IMG/VR virus record: IMGVR_UViG_3300017971_000586
Coordinates: 1 to 33,223 of that record
DNA length: 33,223 nt
From: a virus
Reading direction: 5' to 3' (one strand)
Shown: positions 6,209 to 14,791 of the stretch, piece by piece
How positions within the stretch are numbered: position 1 is the stretch's first letter
Layout of the letters: each line of letters starts with the position of its first letter
Position numbers and translations under genes: made by a program
Notes under the pieces: generated by a model
The model's database searches: none
What the model saw: the letters and a program-made list of their open reading frames with translations, nothing else
What the model was told of the DNA's origin: nothing

Positions 6209-6480
6209 TGGCCCCCCCCAGGTATCTCTGCCTCGCGCTCGCGCTTGCGCTTGGCCGCCATATATTCGGCGTACTGAAGCAGGTTCCCTGGACTCAGCAC
6301 GTACCAGCCTTCTATTTCGGACAACGGGTACGGCTGGCCGTCCCATACGGGCCGCCCCTGCTCGATCCGAAATACCCGGTCAGTCGCCGGAAGTACGACC
6401 GTCCTCGTCTGCCCGCAGCCCGCGCAGAATGCGAGCAATAGCGGCAGTGTCGCCAGTAGAAATAGCCTTCTCAATTCCAA
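6205..6480 (-). CDS. Rz1-like outer-membrane lipoprotein (o-spanin candidate)
   Basis: About 91 residues if translation starts at TTG 6480; the open frame extends to 6516 with other weak starts, so the start is uncertain. A basic start (LELRR), a hydrophobic segment FLLATLPLLLAF and the lipobox CAGC show a lipoprotein signal with the modified cysteine soon after. The mature part (TDRVFRIEQGRPVWDGQPYPLSEIEGWYV) ends in a basic, Lys/Arg-rich tail. The gene starts inside the preceding reading frame (6380-6610) in another phase, as Rz1 is embedded in Rz. It implies a host with an outer membrane. Known spanin pairs fuse the two membranes at lysis. Confidence 0.65.
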   Translation of the reverse strand: MELRRLFLLATLPLLLAFCAGCGQTRTVVLPATDRVFRIEQGRPVWDGQPYPLSEIEGWYVLSPGNLLQYAEYMAAKRKREREAEIPGGGQ

Positions 6481-6610
6481 CCCTTTCAACCTCGCTTGCC
6501 CTGCGCACCTGGGCAAGCTCCCTGAATCGCACCTGCTCGGGGGCGTACCTATGCTGGAGCCAGCTACAGACCAGCCGCAGCAGCAGCACGAACCACTCGC
6601 CTGGGGACAC
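6380..6610 (-). CDS. Small membrane protein, possible i-spanin partner
   Basis: 76 residues from GTG at 6610, directly after the stop of the holin-like gene. A hydrophobic N-terminal segment (WFVLLLRLVCSWLQ, residues 6-19) could act as a signal anchor, followed by a soluble helical part (FRELAQVRRASEVERVGIEKAI). The lipoprotein gene overlaps its second half in a different frame. That arrangement is typical for Rz/Rz1, but this protein is shorter than most i-spanins and the hydrophobic stretch is short, so I give this role only moderate weight. Confidence 0.6.
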   Translation of the reverse strand: MSPGEWFVLLLRLVCSWLQHRYAPEQVRFRELAQVRRASEVERVGIEKAISTGDTAAIARILRGLRADEDGRTSGD

Positions 6611-6612
6611 GT

Positions 6613-6822
6613 CTACTCGTCCGGCGTCGTGGTGCTGGTCTTGCCGCCGCTCGCGCCGTCAGCGATTCCCTGGCCGACCATGAACGCACCAAGAACGCCT
6701 ATAATCGTTTCCTTGTACGGGTCCAGGTCAAACCCCGTCAAGGCCGCCACGACCACGCCCACGAGGCCAACCACGGCCACGAGGAACTTCCGCCCGCCTA
6801 GCTTGCCGATCAATTCCCGCAT
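6613..6822 (-). CDS. Two-helix membrane protein, holin candidate
   Basis: 69 residues; ATG at 6822 follows GGGAGGGAGAA, so I reject the in-frame upstream start at 6858. Two hydrophobic segments are visible: FLVAVVGLVGVVVAALTGF (about residues 14-32) and ETIIGVLGAFMVGQGIADG (about 39-57). They are separated by a short charged turn, with a polar, Thr-rich C-terminus. This size and topology fit small phage holins, which form lesions in the inner membrane at lysis. It stands just before the spanin-like pair. Confidence 0.7.
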   Translation of the reverse strand: MRELIGKLGGRKFLVAVVGLVGVVVAALTGFDLDPYKETIIGVLGAFMVGQGIADGASGGKTSTTTPDE

Positions 6823-6832
6823 TTCTCCCTCC

Positions 6833-7084
6833 CTATTCAGGCTGCCACGTCTTTTCAAAGTCCGCCTTGCGCACCACTTGCTCAGTATCGTCGCCCTGCA
6901 CGTTTTTGGTTTTCACCACGTAGTCACCGGGCATTACGATCAGGCCGCCGACCAGCACAAAGCCCTCGACGTTGTTCGCCGCCATGAAGTCCTGAACGGA
7001 CTGCGGCAGCGAGGAAAAAAGCTGCTCCGCGTCCCGCGTTTCGGGAACCTTCCGCTTGTACTTCTGAAACGACAATTCCGGCAT
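6833..7084 (-). CDS. Small tail-region protein of unknown function
   Basis: 83 residues; ATG at 7084 is preceded by GGGAGGACGAT. It begins MPELSFQKYKRKVPETRDAE and has a beta-rich middle (GFVLVGGLIVMPGDYVVKTKN) and a charged end. It lies between the last fibre-like gene and the holin candidate, so it could be a small tail accessory or a lysis helper. Not recognised. Confidence 0.75.
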   Translation of the reverse strand: MPELSFQKYKRKVPETRDAEQLFSSLPQSVQDFMAANNVEGFVLVGGLIVMPGDYVVKTKNVQGDDTEQVVRKADFEKTWQPE

Positions 7085-7094
7085 ATCGTCCTCC

Positions 7095-7949
7095 CTAGAC
7101 TGCCCCGCAGCCTTCTATAAGTAGCTCGGCAAAGCCCGAAATGGTGTCAGTTACCAGTACGCCCAGGGAATCAAAAGTGACTTGATAGGTATGGGACGCC
7201 CCCGCGTTGAATGTCTCGGCAAACGTGCGAAAGATGTTCCAGCCGTAAAGGGTCTGCCCGCCTGCCAGCGTCACGCTCCTGTCCGTCGCGCCGTCGTGCT
7301 TAAAGCGCACGACCGCGTTAGCACCTGCGACGGCGGTCACGTCCAGCGTGCCAAGCATTCTAATGCGCATATTCTGGTATCGCGCCAGCGCTGGCGTCAC
7401 GGTTACGGCCGCAACCACTGTTTCCCCCATTGTGCCGTCAACTACAAGCGTCTGACGCGACTCACCGAAATAGGTATTCAGTTGTCGCGGGAGTACGTTC
7501 ACGTCCCTGACCGGGACGAGCTTTCGCCTGTCCTGCACGGACGTAATAGCACCAGCGACAGCGACGGCTGTCCCCAATAGCACGGACTGAGCGGGCGGCG
7601 TGCCGGTAGTGTTCGACTCGATATATACGGCGTTGGCGTTTCCACTGCCGTCCACCGTGATCTTAGAAAAAATGTAGTTTGTCTGGTTATCCACGCAGGC
7701 AATCGTAGTGGACGGCGTGGCGACTGAGCGGCCGTCCACGTAGAAGGTTCCGGCAGATACGGGGCAGGCCAGCGTGCCGGACGTGCTCAGTGCAAGCCCT
7801 GTCTGCACGTAGGCGTCGACCCACCCGTTTGCGTATGATGCATGATAGAACTCACTGCCCCGGGCACCACGCCCGGCCGTGGTTTCTATCGCGTTCTCGC
7901 TCGGGTAGACGTTGCTCGTGCCCGTTATGTCAGTTGTCGCCATTGTCAA
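7095..7949 (-). CDS. Tail tip or fibre protein
   Basis: 284 residues, starting in an ATGA overlap with the upstream fibre gene; MATTD two codons later is also possible. The N-terminal part (GSEFYHASYANGWVDAYVQTG) and the following segment with small beta-forming residues (FYVDGRSVATPSTTIACVDNQTNYIFSKITVDG) resemble phage tail-fibre or baseplate proteins that present a trimeric beta fold. The second half (QTLVVDGTMGETVVAAVTVTPAL onward) is another beta domain. Thr, Ala, Val and Gly dominate. It probably sits at the tail tip and may touch the host surface. Assignment rests on position and composition. Confidence 0.7.
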   Translation of the reverse strand: MTMATTDITGTSNVYPSENAIETTAGRGARGSEFYHASYANGWVDAYVQTGLALSTSGTLACPVSAGTFYVDGRSVATPSTTIACVDNQTNYIFSKITVDGSGNANAVYIESNTTGTPPAQSVLLGTAVAVAGAITSVQDRRKLVPVRDVNVLPRQLNTYFGESRQTLVVDGTMGETVVAAVTVTPALARYQNMRIRMLGTLDVTAVAGANAVVRFKHDGATDRSVTLAGGQTLYGWNIFRTFAETFNAGASHTYQVTFDSLGVLVTDTISGFAELLIEGCGAV

Positions 7950-8779
7950 CCCTCCGCTATATCATACTGCCAAGTCAGGGTAGCAGGCAAGGACACGGGT
8001 GGCAGCGTTGGCGACAGCAGCACCCGGCAAAACATGGCCCCGCCTGCTGGATCATTGAATATCCCAGCCTCGCGCAGTGTCGCAGCACCCCCGGCCCCAG
8101 CCGGGACGTAAAGCTGAAAGTCCATTCTCTTGTTTTGCCCCTGCCGCCTGGACACTTTCGCCCGGTACACTTCAGCGCCAAGCGCCGTATCATTCACGGT
8201 CGGGGCCGTGCCGTCAGTGCCGACCGCGATATGGGTTGGGGCCTTGCCGATATTTGCTAGAAGCTCGGCGGCTATCTGCAAGCCCTGCACAGTCGGGTTT
8301 GTACCTGAGCCACGGGTCAGCGTGATTTCCCAGGATACAGTCAGGGTCTGGTCCGCGTCCTTTGGAATTGTCGGGCTGACCAGCACCCGCGACAGCATCG
8401 ACCCGGCTCGCTCATAGGTGAACAGTCCGGCTTCGCCTATCGTGTTATTGTTGCCTTCGCTTTGGTCAAAGAATGCCTGGAATGTCACCTGACCCACGTC
8501 AAGGTCGGTCAGCGTGATTTCCTTCCGTGCTACCTCGTTTCCAAGCGTCGTATCCCCGGCAGCAGGCGCTGCCGTGTTTGTCCCGATTGCGACGTACGTC
8601 GGTCCCCAATTTCCCACGCCTATCAGGTCGCGCACCTGATTCAGCCCGGCGTCCACAACCTTGTTCTTGTGCGTCTGCTGCCGAAGTATCTCGCCAGTCC
8701 GGGCGTGCCTCAGCGTAAAAGTCGCCTCGCATCTTACGGCCCAGCGAACGGGCGGAAGCTCAAGCACGCGGCACGTCAT
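7946..8779 (-). CDS. Tail fibre-like protein with internal duplication
   Basis: 277 residues. I chose ATG at 8779 because it overlaps the previous stop as ATGA; the frame opens at 8833 inside the upstream gene. Two copies of one module are visible: PTYVAIGTNTAAPAAGDTTLG with NEVARKEI, then EAGLF, VLVSPTI and LTVSWEITL; and later PTHIAVGTDGTAPTVNDTAL with AEVYRAKV, then EAGIF, VLLSPTL and LTWQYDI. This tandem module is frequent in tail-fibre proteins of siphoviruses. It follows the baseplate hub and probably forms a short fibre or tail-tip component. Confidence 0.75.
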   Translation of the reverse strand: MTCRVLELPPVRWAVRCEATFTLRHARTGEILRQQTHKNKVVDAGLNQVRDLIGVGNWGPTYVAIGTNTAAPAAGDTTLGNEVARKEITLTDLDVGQVTFQAFFDQSEGNNNTIGEAGLFTYERAGSMLSRVLVSPTIPKDADQTLTVSWEITLTRGSGTNPTVQGLQIAAELLANIGKAPTHIAVGTDGTAPTVNDTALGAEVYRAKVSRRQGQNKRMDFQLYVPAGAGGAATLREAGIFNDPAGGAMFCRVLLSPTLPPVSLPATLTWQYDIAEG

Positions 8780-10284
8780 ACCGGCAAATTCCCCCAATAG
8801 GATTTGCCCCACCACGAGCCGCTCGCGTTCCACGGCCAGCCAGAGTACAGGTCAACAGCAGCGGCCTTCAGTGCTACAGCCTGGGAGTATGTTTCAGTGA
8901 ACTTGATTCCCTCGAAATGCTGCGATAGCTGGTCTATGACCTCGCCTTCCTGTAGCGTGAAATCCTGGCCTGCTGCGGCCAGCTTCCGAAACCACGACGC
9001 CCAGCCGCCAAGGTGCTCGCCTGAAGCGGCGATAACCTCATACCGGACGTGCAGGCCCTCAAGGTCGCGGGCCGTCACGGATTCAATCAAAAACTCCTTC
9101 GCGGACAGATCGTCGCCCCTGGTCGGCAGGTCAACCGTCAGGATTTGCCCAGCGCGTAGCCCAGCCTCGTCCGTCGAAAACCTAAGTTCAGTGGGAATAT
9201 CCCCGTACTTGCGGATCAGGGCCAGCGCCTTGTCCTCTGCGAAGTCCTCGGATTCGATGCTTCGATCAGTTTCTATCGCCTGATAGACGCCACTGCCGCC
9301 TTCAATGGAAGATCGCTCCGCAACCTTTGCCCCGTCTTGGCGAAGGGCCAGCGTTGGAAAAAGCCCAACGTAGGTGACGGCCAGAATGTCTGTAGATGCA
9401 ATGGCAGCGTCAGTGTCGCGCTGACTTATCGTCTTGTCCCTAGCCTCGTAGTACCACTGATATGCGGTCGGATCGTCAAGGTTTCTGATTCCGACCGTTT
9501 GGGCTGCTGGACCGCCGCCAGTGTTTAGAGTTATCACGGGCTTCGCGGCTGGACTTCCGGCCACGGGAAACGTCAACGGGAAAGACTGACGCGAGCCGTC
9601 GCCCTTGAATGATTCTTGACGGCTATTCGTTACGCCAAGGCCGCCGCGAATATACTGGACGTTCCGATACTTCTCGCCGCTTCGCTTTATGCTTAGTGAT
9701 AGGTAGTTATTCGACCCGTCCACAATCGAAAACGGTGCGTAGTACGTTGCCCGTTCAAAGAATTTCACGTCCTTGAACTCGTCCACGTACCACGAGAAAC
9801 CGCACAAGGTGGCAAGCTCACGGATACAGTCACTGGCTTTTCTGTAGCCGAATACGACCTTTCCAAGCGTAATTCCAGGCTGGACTCCCGTCGTGGTCAT
9901 GCCCTCGGCTGCGTTCACGTAGTCACGGACGAGCACAGTGACCATATCACCTGCGGGAACTCCGTCGAACTTGCGGGCAACTAGAAAGCGGTCCAAAATC
10001 GCGGCGTAGTCCTTGCAGCGCACCGTGTAGAACACACCCGCGCCTTTCACTGGCTCGTCCTCGTCCACGTTGTCAATCATGCCGCCGAAAATCCGTGTGC
10101 CGTTCAGCGTGACTATCACAGGCTCGCCCACGAGCGGGCGGTAATACGGCGTCGGGCCTTTCACGATTAGCTCGAAATCACAGGTAGCGCGTTCCTCCAG
10201 GCGACTCGCCCAGCGCCACGAATTCGCGCCCAGGTACGCGCTGCGGTCCACCCCGTCAATCGTAACGACCACGCCAGCGCTCAC
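8776..10284 (-). CDS. Baseplate or tail-tip hub protein
   Basis: 502 residues, GTG start in a GTGA overlap with the tape-measure gene. The opening (VVVTIDGVDRSAYLGANSWRW) and the segments VIVTLNGTRIFGGMIDNVDE and YTVRCKDYAAILDRFLVARKF match the first beta domains of gp27/gp44-like hub proteins. ECF-type text is absent and no lysozyme domain is inserted. The C-terminus is Trp-rich (SGWPWNASGSWWGKSYWGNLPV). The position directly after the tape measure is where the distal tail or hub gene is expected. Only three large genes serve the whole tail tip, a compact set. Confidence 0.75.
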   Translation of the reverse strand: MSAGVVVTIDGVDRSAYLGANSWRWASRLEERATCDFELIVKGPTPYYRPLVGEPVIVTLNGTRIFGGMIDNVDEDEPVKGAGVFYTVRCKDYAAILDRFLVARKFDGVPAGDMVTVLVRDYVNAAEGMTTTGVQPGITLGKVVFGYRKASDCIRELATLCGFSWYVDEFKDVKFFERATYYAPFSIVDGSNNYLSLSIKRSGEKYRNVQYIRGGLGVTNSRQESFKGDGSRQSFPLTFPVAGSPAAKPVITLNTGGGPAAQTVGIRNLDDPTAYQWYYEARDKTISQRDTDAAIASTDILAVTYVGLFPTLALRQDGAKVAERSSIEGGSGVYQAIETDRSIESEDFAEDKALALIRKYGDIPTELRFSTDEAGLRAGQILTVDLPTRGDDLSAKEFLIESVTARDLEGLHVRYEVIAASGEHLGGWASWFRKLAAAGQDFTLQEGEVIDQLSQHFEGIKFTETYSQAVALKAAAVDLYSGWPWNASGSWWGKSYWGNLPV

Positions 10285-13031
10285 GCCGTGTCCAGCCCCA
10301 GGTCAAAGTTCAACTCTGCGGGCATACCACGAACCACGCGCCGGGTCATTTCGCGGCCGTCCAGCCGCACTACCAGCGTCTGCGCCATGCCTGCGGCACC
10401 GGCAGGAAGCGGGCCATTCCCGCGCATCCTGTTCAGCGGCGTGACCATTTCGGGGCCTGCCTCACCGATCAGGGCCAGCGTCGGCCGGTCAACAATCGCG
10501 CCCTCCGCTCCGATCCCGATACCGCCACCAGCCGCAATCCCTCCGATACGCCCGGCCGCACCTGCCGCCAGTGTTATTGCCCGCATCGAAGATGCAACCT
10601 GCGGCGCTGTCAGGTTCACCGGAAACGGGGCCATACTCATGGCCGCCATCTGTCCGGTAAAGGTCTGCGTGGCATGGGCCGCCGTCGTGCCCGCTGTCTC
10701 GGCGTTGGCCGTCCTCGTGGCGAGCACGGCAGCCGCCACGCGCTGTATGCCGATCCTGATAAGGGCCGCGATGAAATTTCGGGCTATGTTCTGGCCCACC
10801 TGCCTTAGCTGGTCCTCTAGGTTTTCGCCGTCCACGATAACCCGGGCAAACGCCATGCTAACGCCGTCCGCGAACTGAGTGAACACTTGCCGATTCAACT
10901 CGCCCCATACGTTCAGCTTCTCGGCGCTGGTGTTTATCCAGGCGTCGAATCGTTCCTCCCAGGAGTCAAGCGCCACCTTGTTCCGCTCAAGGTCGCCGTT
11001 TGCTGCGTCAACGAATTCCTGAAAGGCCGTCCGCATACGTTCCAGCATTGCCTCGGCATTGCCTGCCGCGTCCGGGCTGACAAACACGAGATTTCTGGCA
11101 GCCGTCGATATCTCGCTCCAGATATCGGCCATTTCGGCCCTGAAATTTTCCATTACCGCTTGGCCGGTGTCCGTGTTCTCGACCATGCTGTTGAAGAACC
11201 TGCCAAGCGGATTGATTGCGTTCGTTGCTGACTCGCCAACTGTCTGGAAAAACCCAAGGATTCCGCCTGTCGCGGAGTCGGCCGAATCGGACGCGGCAAG
11301 AAACCCGTTGGCAATCTCGCCAGCCGTGCGGTTGAACGTGTCGGCCAGCGTATTCGACTGTTCGTCCGCGTTCTGCGTCAACTGCGCAACCTGCACGCCA
11401 AACTGCCCCACGCTTCCCGTGATAAGTTGCAGCATGGTTGACAGCACGTCGCCCATCTCGACGTTCAGCCAGTCCTTCGCCTCGTCGTGGACGAACTTCC
11501 AGACTTCGGAAACGCGGTTTGCAAAGCCAACGATCCCGCCGAAGGCAGTCTCTAGGATTCGGCCAAGAGCGGGGCCTAGCAGATCTCCCAGCTTGTCGTT
11601 CAGCCACTCCCTAGCGTCTTGGTATATGTCCTGCCAGTACGCCAGAATGTCCTCGACGGCGCGGCCGACCATATCCGACAGCGTGTCCCAATGGCGAACG
11701 ACCATTGTCGTGGCAAGGGCCAGCGCTGCCAGGGCCGCCACGCCAGCCAGAATCGGGGCAGCCATTGCCCCCATTTCGACAAGCACCACGGCGGCCTTGG
11801 CCTGGAGCGCAGCCAGCAGCGGCAACAGATAGCCTATGCCGCTGGTCATAAGACCAAGCCCAACCAGAACCGGCCCGATTGCAGCAGTGAGCGCACCGAA
11901 GGCAATCCCCACCAGAAGAATCTTGGGGTTTAGGTTTGCAATCACTCGAAAGCCGCTCGCCATTACATCGAACAGCCGGATAAGGTACGGCGCGAGTCGC
12001 TCGCCCACGCTAATGGCGGCAGAGTCGGCAGCCGAAATGAACCGCAGGAACCCGCCGCGTAGCCCGCGCATCTGCACGTCGGCCAAAGTCTGCGCAGTGC
12101 CGCCAGCTTCGCTAAGACTGTCCCGAAAATCGCCCAACGCCCTGGAACTGCCCAGCAGAGTCACAACCACGCGAGCGCCCTGGGTCGTGAAGATCCTGAA
12201 AACGTCCTCGACGCCAACGCCCTTTTCCTCAAACTCGCGCATAATGTCTATGAAAGAACGCAGTTGTCCGCTGCTGTCCGTGAACGAAATCCCAAGCCGC
12301 TCAAGCTCGGCCCGCGCCCGGTCAGTCGGCCGCAGCATATCGCGGATAGCAGCGGCAAACCCACGCCCGGCCATGCCTGCCTGAATGCCTGAGTTTCCTA
12401 GCTCGCCAAGCACGGCGGCCATTTCCTCGAACGAGATACCGGCAGCCGTGCCGATAGCGCCCGTGAACTTGAAGGCTTGTCCCAACTGCCGCACGTCGGT
12501 ATTCGCGTTGTTCGCAGCGAACGACAGCACGTCTGTTGCCCGGCCAAGTTCCTCCACCGGCAGCTTCAACCCGGCCAGCACGTTAGTCACAATGTCGGCG
12601 CTGCTGCCAAGGTCCAACTGAGCGGCAGCCGCAAGGTTCAGCGTGGACGGCAAGCCCTGGTATATCTGCGCCGTTTCAAGCCCAGCCCGGGCCATGAATG
12701 CCTGAGCCTGCGCCGCCTGGGTCGCGCTGAAAGCCGTGGTTTCGCCAAGCTGCCGCGCTATGCCAGTCAGGGCCTGAAAGTCCGCGCCCGTGGCGTTTGT
12801 CAACGCCTGCACGGTATTCATGCTGGACTCAAACTGGCCGAAGCGCACGGCCGCAGTCGTGCCCATAGCCACCAGCGGGGCCGTCACGCGCCGCGTCAGC
12901 GTGCCGCCCACCTGTTGCATCGTGCGCCCGGCGTTGCGAAGTGACTGCTGCGCCGTACCAAGCCCACGCTCAAACTCTGACAGGTCCAGCCCAAGGGCGG
13001 CCATCATTTCCGTGACGGTAATCTCAGCCAT
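10281..13031 (-). CDS. Tail tape measure protein
   Basis: 916 residues, the longest gene. The N-terminal third has the classical TP901-type tape-measure core (AGRTMQQVGGTLTRRVTAPL, FSATQAAQAQAFMARAGLE, then LGELGNSGIQAGMAGRGFAA). A hydrophobic middle (ILLVGIAFGALTAAIGPVLVG and later AAPILAGVAALAALALATT) may enter the host membrane during DNA ejection. The end carries the frequent motif IVDRPTLALIGEAGPEMVTPL. By the usual rule of about 1.5 angstrom per residue, the tail would be near 135-140 nm, an inference. It overlaps the tail chaperone by 8 bp and the hub by 4 bp. Confidence 0.93.
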   Translation of the reverse strand: MAEITVTEMMAALGLDLSEFERGLGTAQQSLRNAGRTMQQVGGTLTRRVTAPLVAMGTTAAVRFGQFESSMNTVQALTNATGADFQALTGIARQLGETTAFSATQAAQAQAFMARAGLETAQIYQGLPSTLNLAAAAQLDLGSSADIVTNVLAGLKLPVEELGRATDVLSFAANNANTDVRQLGQAFKFTGAIGTAAGISFEEMAAVLGELGNSGIQAGMAGRGFAAAIRDMLRPTDRARAELERLGISFTDSSGQLRSFIDIMREFEEKGVGVEDVFRIFTTQGARVVVTLLGSSRALGDFRDSLSEAGGTAQTLADVQMRGLRGGFLRFISAADSAAISVGERLAPYLIRLFDVMASGFRVIANLNPKILLVGIAFGALTAAIGPVLVGLGLMTSGIGYLLPLLAALQAKAAVVLVEMGAMAAPILAGVAALAALALATTMVVRHWDTLSDMVGRAVEDILAYWQDIYQDAREWLNDKLGDLLGPALGRILETAFGGIVGFANRVSEVWKFVHDEAKDWLNVEMGDVLSTMLQLITGSVGQFGVQVAQLTQNADEQSNTLADTFNRTAGEIANGFLAASDSADSATGGILGFFQTVGESATNAINPLGRFFNSMVENTDTGQAVMENFRAEMADIWSEISTAARNLVFVSPDAAGNAEAMLERMRTAFQEFVDAANGDLERNKVALDSWEERFDAWINTSAEKLNVWGELNRQVFTQFADGVSMAFARVIVDGENLEDQLRQVGQNIARNFIAALIRIGIQRVAAAVLATRTANAETAGTTAAHATQTFTGQMAAMSMAPFPVNLTAPQVASSMRAITLAAGAAGRIGGIAAGGGIGIGAEGAIVDRPTLALIGEAGPEMVTPLNRMRGNGPLPAGAAGMAQTLVVRLDGREMTRRVVRGMPAELNFDLGLDTA

Positions 13032-13919
13032 TTTCGCCCTCGGTGTTCACTGTCAAGTCTCGCGTCTGCTTCTGGTATGCCCTGTCCAGTTGCTTGACAC
13101 GCGCACGCTCGCCAGCCCTGCGCCGTGCCTTTTCGTGCATCTGCTCGCGCGCCGCCTTGCGCTCGGCAGGCGTCATATCGCGGTAGTCCTTTTCATCGTC
13201 CGCTTCGGTTTTGCGAATCGGCTTCAACAGCGCACGGCAGAACCTGGAGAATAGACTGGCCTGCTGGCCGCGCTTGTAGTGCGGCGCTGCAAGCTGGGCA
13301 GTCTGCCACGCCGTCACGGTCAACTCGCCGCGCTGCTGCTGGTTGAGGCCGCGTACCGCAAGGGTCCACTCTGCGACGGTCATACGGTAGAACTCCCAGG
13401 GCTTGTATCCAAGCTGGCCGCAAGCAACCGGAAGCTGCTCGTCTATCCACTCGGCAATCGGGCCAAACGGAAAGCCCTTCCGGTCGCCTTCGGCTACTCG
13501 TCGCCGTCGCCGTCCTCGTTTCCCTCGGCGCTCTCTTCCTCGGCGGCCGGCTCGTCCTCGTCCTGGTCCCTTGTCAGTTCCTCGGCGGCCTTCTTCACCA
13601 AGTCCTTCACAAAGGTATTTTCGCCAAGGGCCTGCCCGCAGACGGACAGCACTTCGCCCAGGTCGCCGCCTTGTGACAAGTGCTTTTCGATCAAGTCCCC
13701 GGCCTTGTCGGGACTCATGGTGCGCTCTTGCCAGCGCAGGCCAGCGTATAGCATTGCGCGAGCGCCACGGATACCAAGATCCACGCCGCTGGACAAGTCA
13801 CCAAGGAACTGGCCCAGCGTCTTGCCAAGCTCTCCCTCCAGGTATGTGACGGCGTTCATATCGAACCTGAGCAACTTCGGCTCGCCCGCAATCACAACCT
13901 TTTTCGTTCCGGCCAGCAT
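13024..13919 (-). CDS. Tail assembly chaperone, frameshift fusion (gpGT-like)
   Basis: A -1 slip at GGGAAAC (13524-13518) joins the first chaperone frame to a second frame ending at 13024, giving a product of about 298 residues. The second frame has no good start of its own: the ATG at 13383 lies after coding-looking residues (FPFGPIAEWIDEQLPVACGQ, then GYKPWEFYRMTVAEW) that can only be reached by the slip. This short and long chaperone pair is conserved in siphoviruses, where it binds the tape measure and the tail tube protein during assembly. The long form makes up a small share of the product. The C-terminal part ends with basic helices and overlaps the tape-measure start. Confidence 0.9.
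13494..13919 (-). CDS. Tail assembly chaperone, short form (gpG-like)
   Basis: 141 residues. ATG at 13919 (MLAGTKKVVIAG) is preferred over ATG at 13937 because GGGAGGACAGAA lies right before it. The fold pattern (MNAVTYLEGELGKTLGQFL, ARAMLYAGLRW, then LIEKHLSQGG) fits tail chaperones of the gpG type. The last 25 residues are very acidic (DEDEPAAEEESAEGNEDGDGDE). The acidic tail covers the slippery heptamer, so ribosomes that slip replace the final residues by an Arg-rich stretch. It sits between the tail tube gene and the tape measure, as usual. Confidence 0.88.
   Translation of the reverse strand: MLAGTKKVVIAGEPKLLRFDMNAVTYLEGELGKTLGQFLGDLSSGVDLGIRGARAMLYAGLRWQERTMSPDKAGDLIEKHLSQGGDLGEVLSVCGQALGENTFVKDLVKKAAEELTRDQDEDEPAAEEESAEGNEDGDGDE
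13518..13524 (-). other. -1 ribosomal frameshift site GGGAAAC
   Basis: Heptamer G-GGA-AAC in the zero frame (codons GAG GGA AAC of the short chaperone). It has the X-XXY-YYZ form and is one base from the lambda site GGGAAAG. A slip here opens the second chaperone frame, with the zero-frame stop 18 bases after the heptamer. Confidence 0.88.
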
Positions 13920-13965
13920 TTCTGTCCTCCCGCCCATCTCAGGGCGTTACGTCGTTAGTGCGGCG

Positions 13966-14379
13966 CTAGGACTGCACCGCGTCCGTCAGGGCACCCGTGC
14001 CCTGCATCTCGATTCCAACGGCCTGGGCGTCGTCGTTAGGCCCGCTGTGCCGCCAGTTCGTCATGCGGGCCTCGCCCGTGTACTCACGATTTCCCGTGCC
14101 CACCTGGGGCCGGAAAACCACGTCGAACTTCTCGCCGTCCAGAATGCGGTCAAGCAGTTCTTCCTGCCCGGAGTCGCCCTCGTAGTAGAGCACTTCGCCG
14201 GACGCCGTGAAGCGCCTGCGGCCCTTGATGTTCGACTCCCAGCCTACATCGTCGTGTGTCGTGGAGTCGATAGCGCTGTGCTCGATGTTCAGCTCCACGT
14301 CCCTGACTTCCGCGACGAGGGTCGTGCTTCCCGTGACGTACAGGAAGGCATCAAAACCAGGAATAGCGTTTTCACTCAT
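13966..14379 (-). CDS. Major tail tube protein
   Basis: 137 residues; ATG at 14379 follows AGGGAGAAAAGGACC. The sequence (FDAFLYVTGSTTLVAEVRDVEL, RRRFTASGEVLYYEGDSGQEE, FDVVFRPQVGTGNREYTGEA) is beta-rich and matches small TP901-1/phi13-type tail tube proteins in length and layout. It stands directly before the tail chaperone pair. The expected job is to polymerise around the tape measure as the central tail tube. The start of the protein resembles others that begin with NAIPGFDAFLYV, a common opening in this family. Confidence 0.82.
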   Translation of the reverse strand: MSENAIPGFDAFLYVTGSTTLVAEVRDVELNIEHSAIDSTTHDDVGWESNIKGRRRFTASGEVLYYEGDSGQEELLDRILDGEKFDVVFRPQVGTGNREYTGEARMTNWRHSGPNDDAQAVGIEMQGTGALTDAVQS

Positions 14380-14409
14380 GGTCCTTTTCTCCCTTCTGGT
14401 TTGGCCGCG

Positions 14410-14760
14410 CTACTTACGCCACTTCAGCGCGGCAATCTCGACGTTCGTCCCCTGCGAGTACGTTACCAGCACGTATCCCGCATTATCGCCGGTTTTCAGC
14501 CGGAAAATCGGCGGACGCGACGGCATGAAAATCACGTCGGTGTCGGATACGGAACTCGACGCAATGTCTCCCTCGCGCTCGTTGATATCCGCTGCGCTGT
14601 CCATCGTAATGACCGTGGCCGTGGCCCCGACCTTCACAATGATGGCGTCCACGTCGGCCGGAACCCTGTTCCCGTCCGTCGCGTCCACTGCCGCGTAGCT
14701 GATTTCGTCCCCACCGAACAGGCCGACTTCCTGAACGGTCACAAGTGTGCCAGCCGCCAT
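14410..14760 (-). CDS. Protein of unknown function between tail terminator and tube
   Basis: 116 residues; ATG at 14760 is preceded by GGAGGGAAAACGT, a strong site, so high expression is plausible. Beta-rich sequence with VDAIIVKVGATATVITMDSAA and a long polar loop, ending VTYSQGTNVEIAALKWRK. The position between tail terminator and tail tube genes suggests a virion protein, possibly a tube-associated or decoration protein. I do not recognise the family. Confidence 0.75.
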   Translation of the reverse strand: MAAGTLVTVQEVGLFGGDEISYAAVDATDGNRVPADVDAIIVKVGATATVITMDSAADINEREGDIASSSVSDTDVIFMPSRPPIFRLKTGDNAGYVLVTYSQGTNVEIAALKWRK

Positions 14761-14791
14761 ACGTTTTCCCTCCTATGCTCTGGCCTTTATG

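Noticed and set aside
13024-13383. Stand-alone gene starting at ATG 13383
   Set aside because: The same frame is coding-like upstream of this ATG back to the slippery site, so it is the second half of a frameshift product and not a separate gene.
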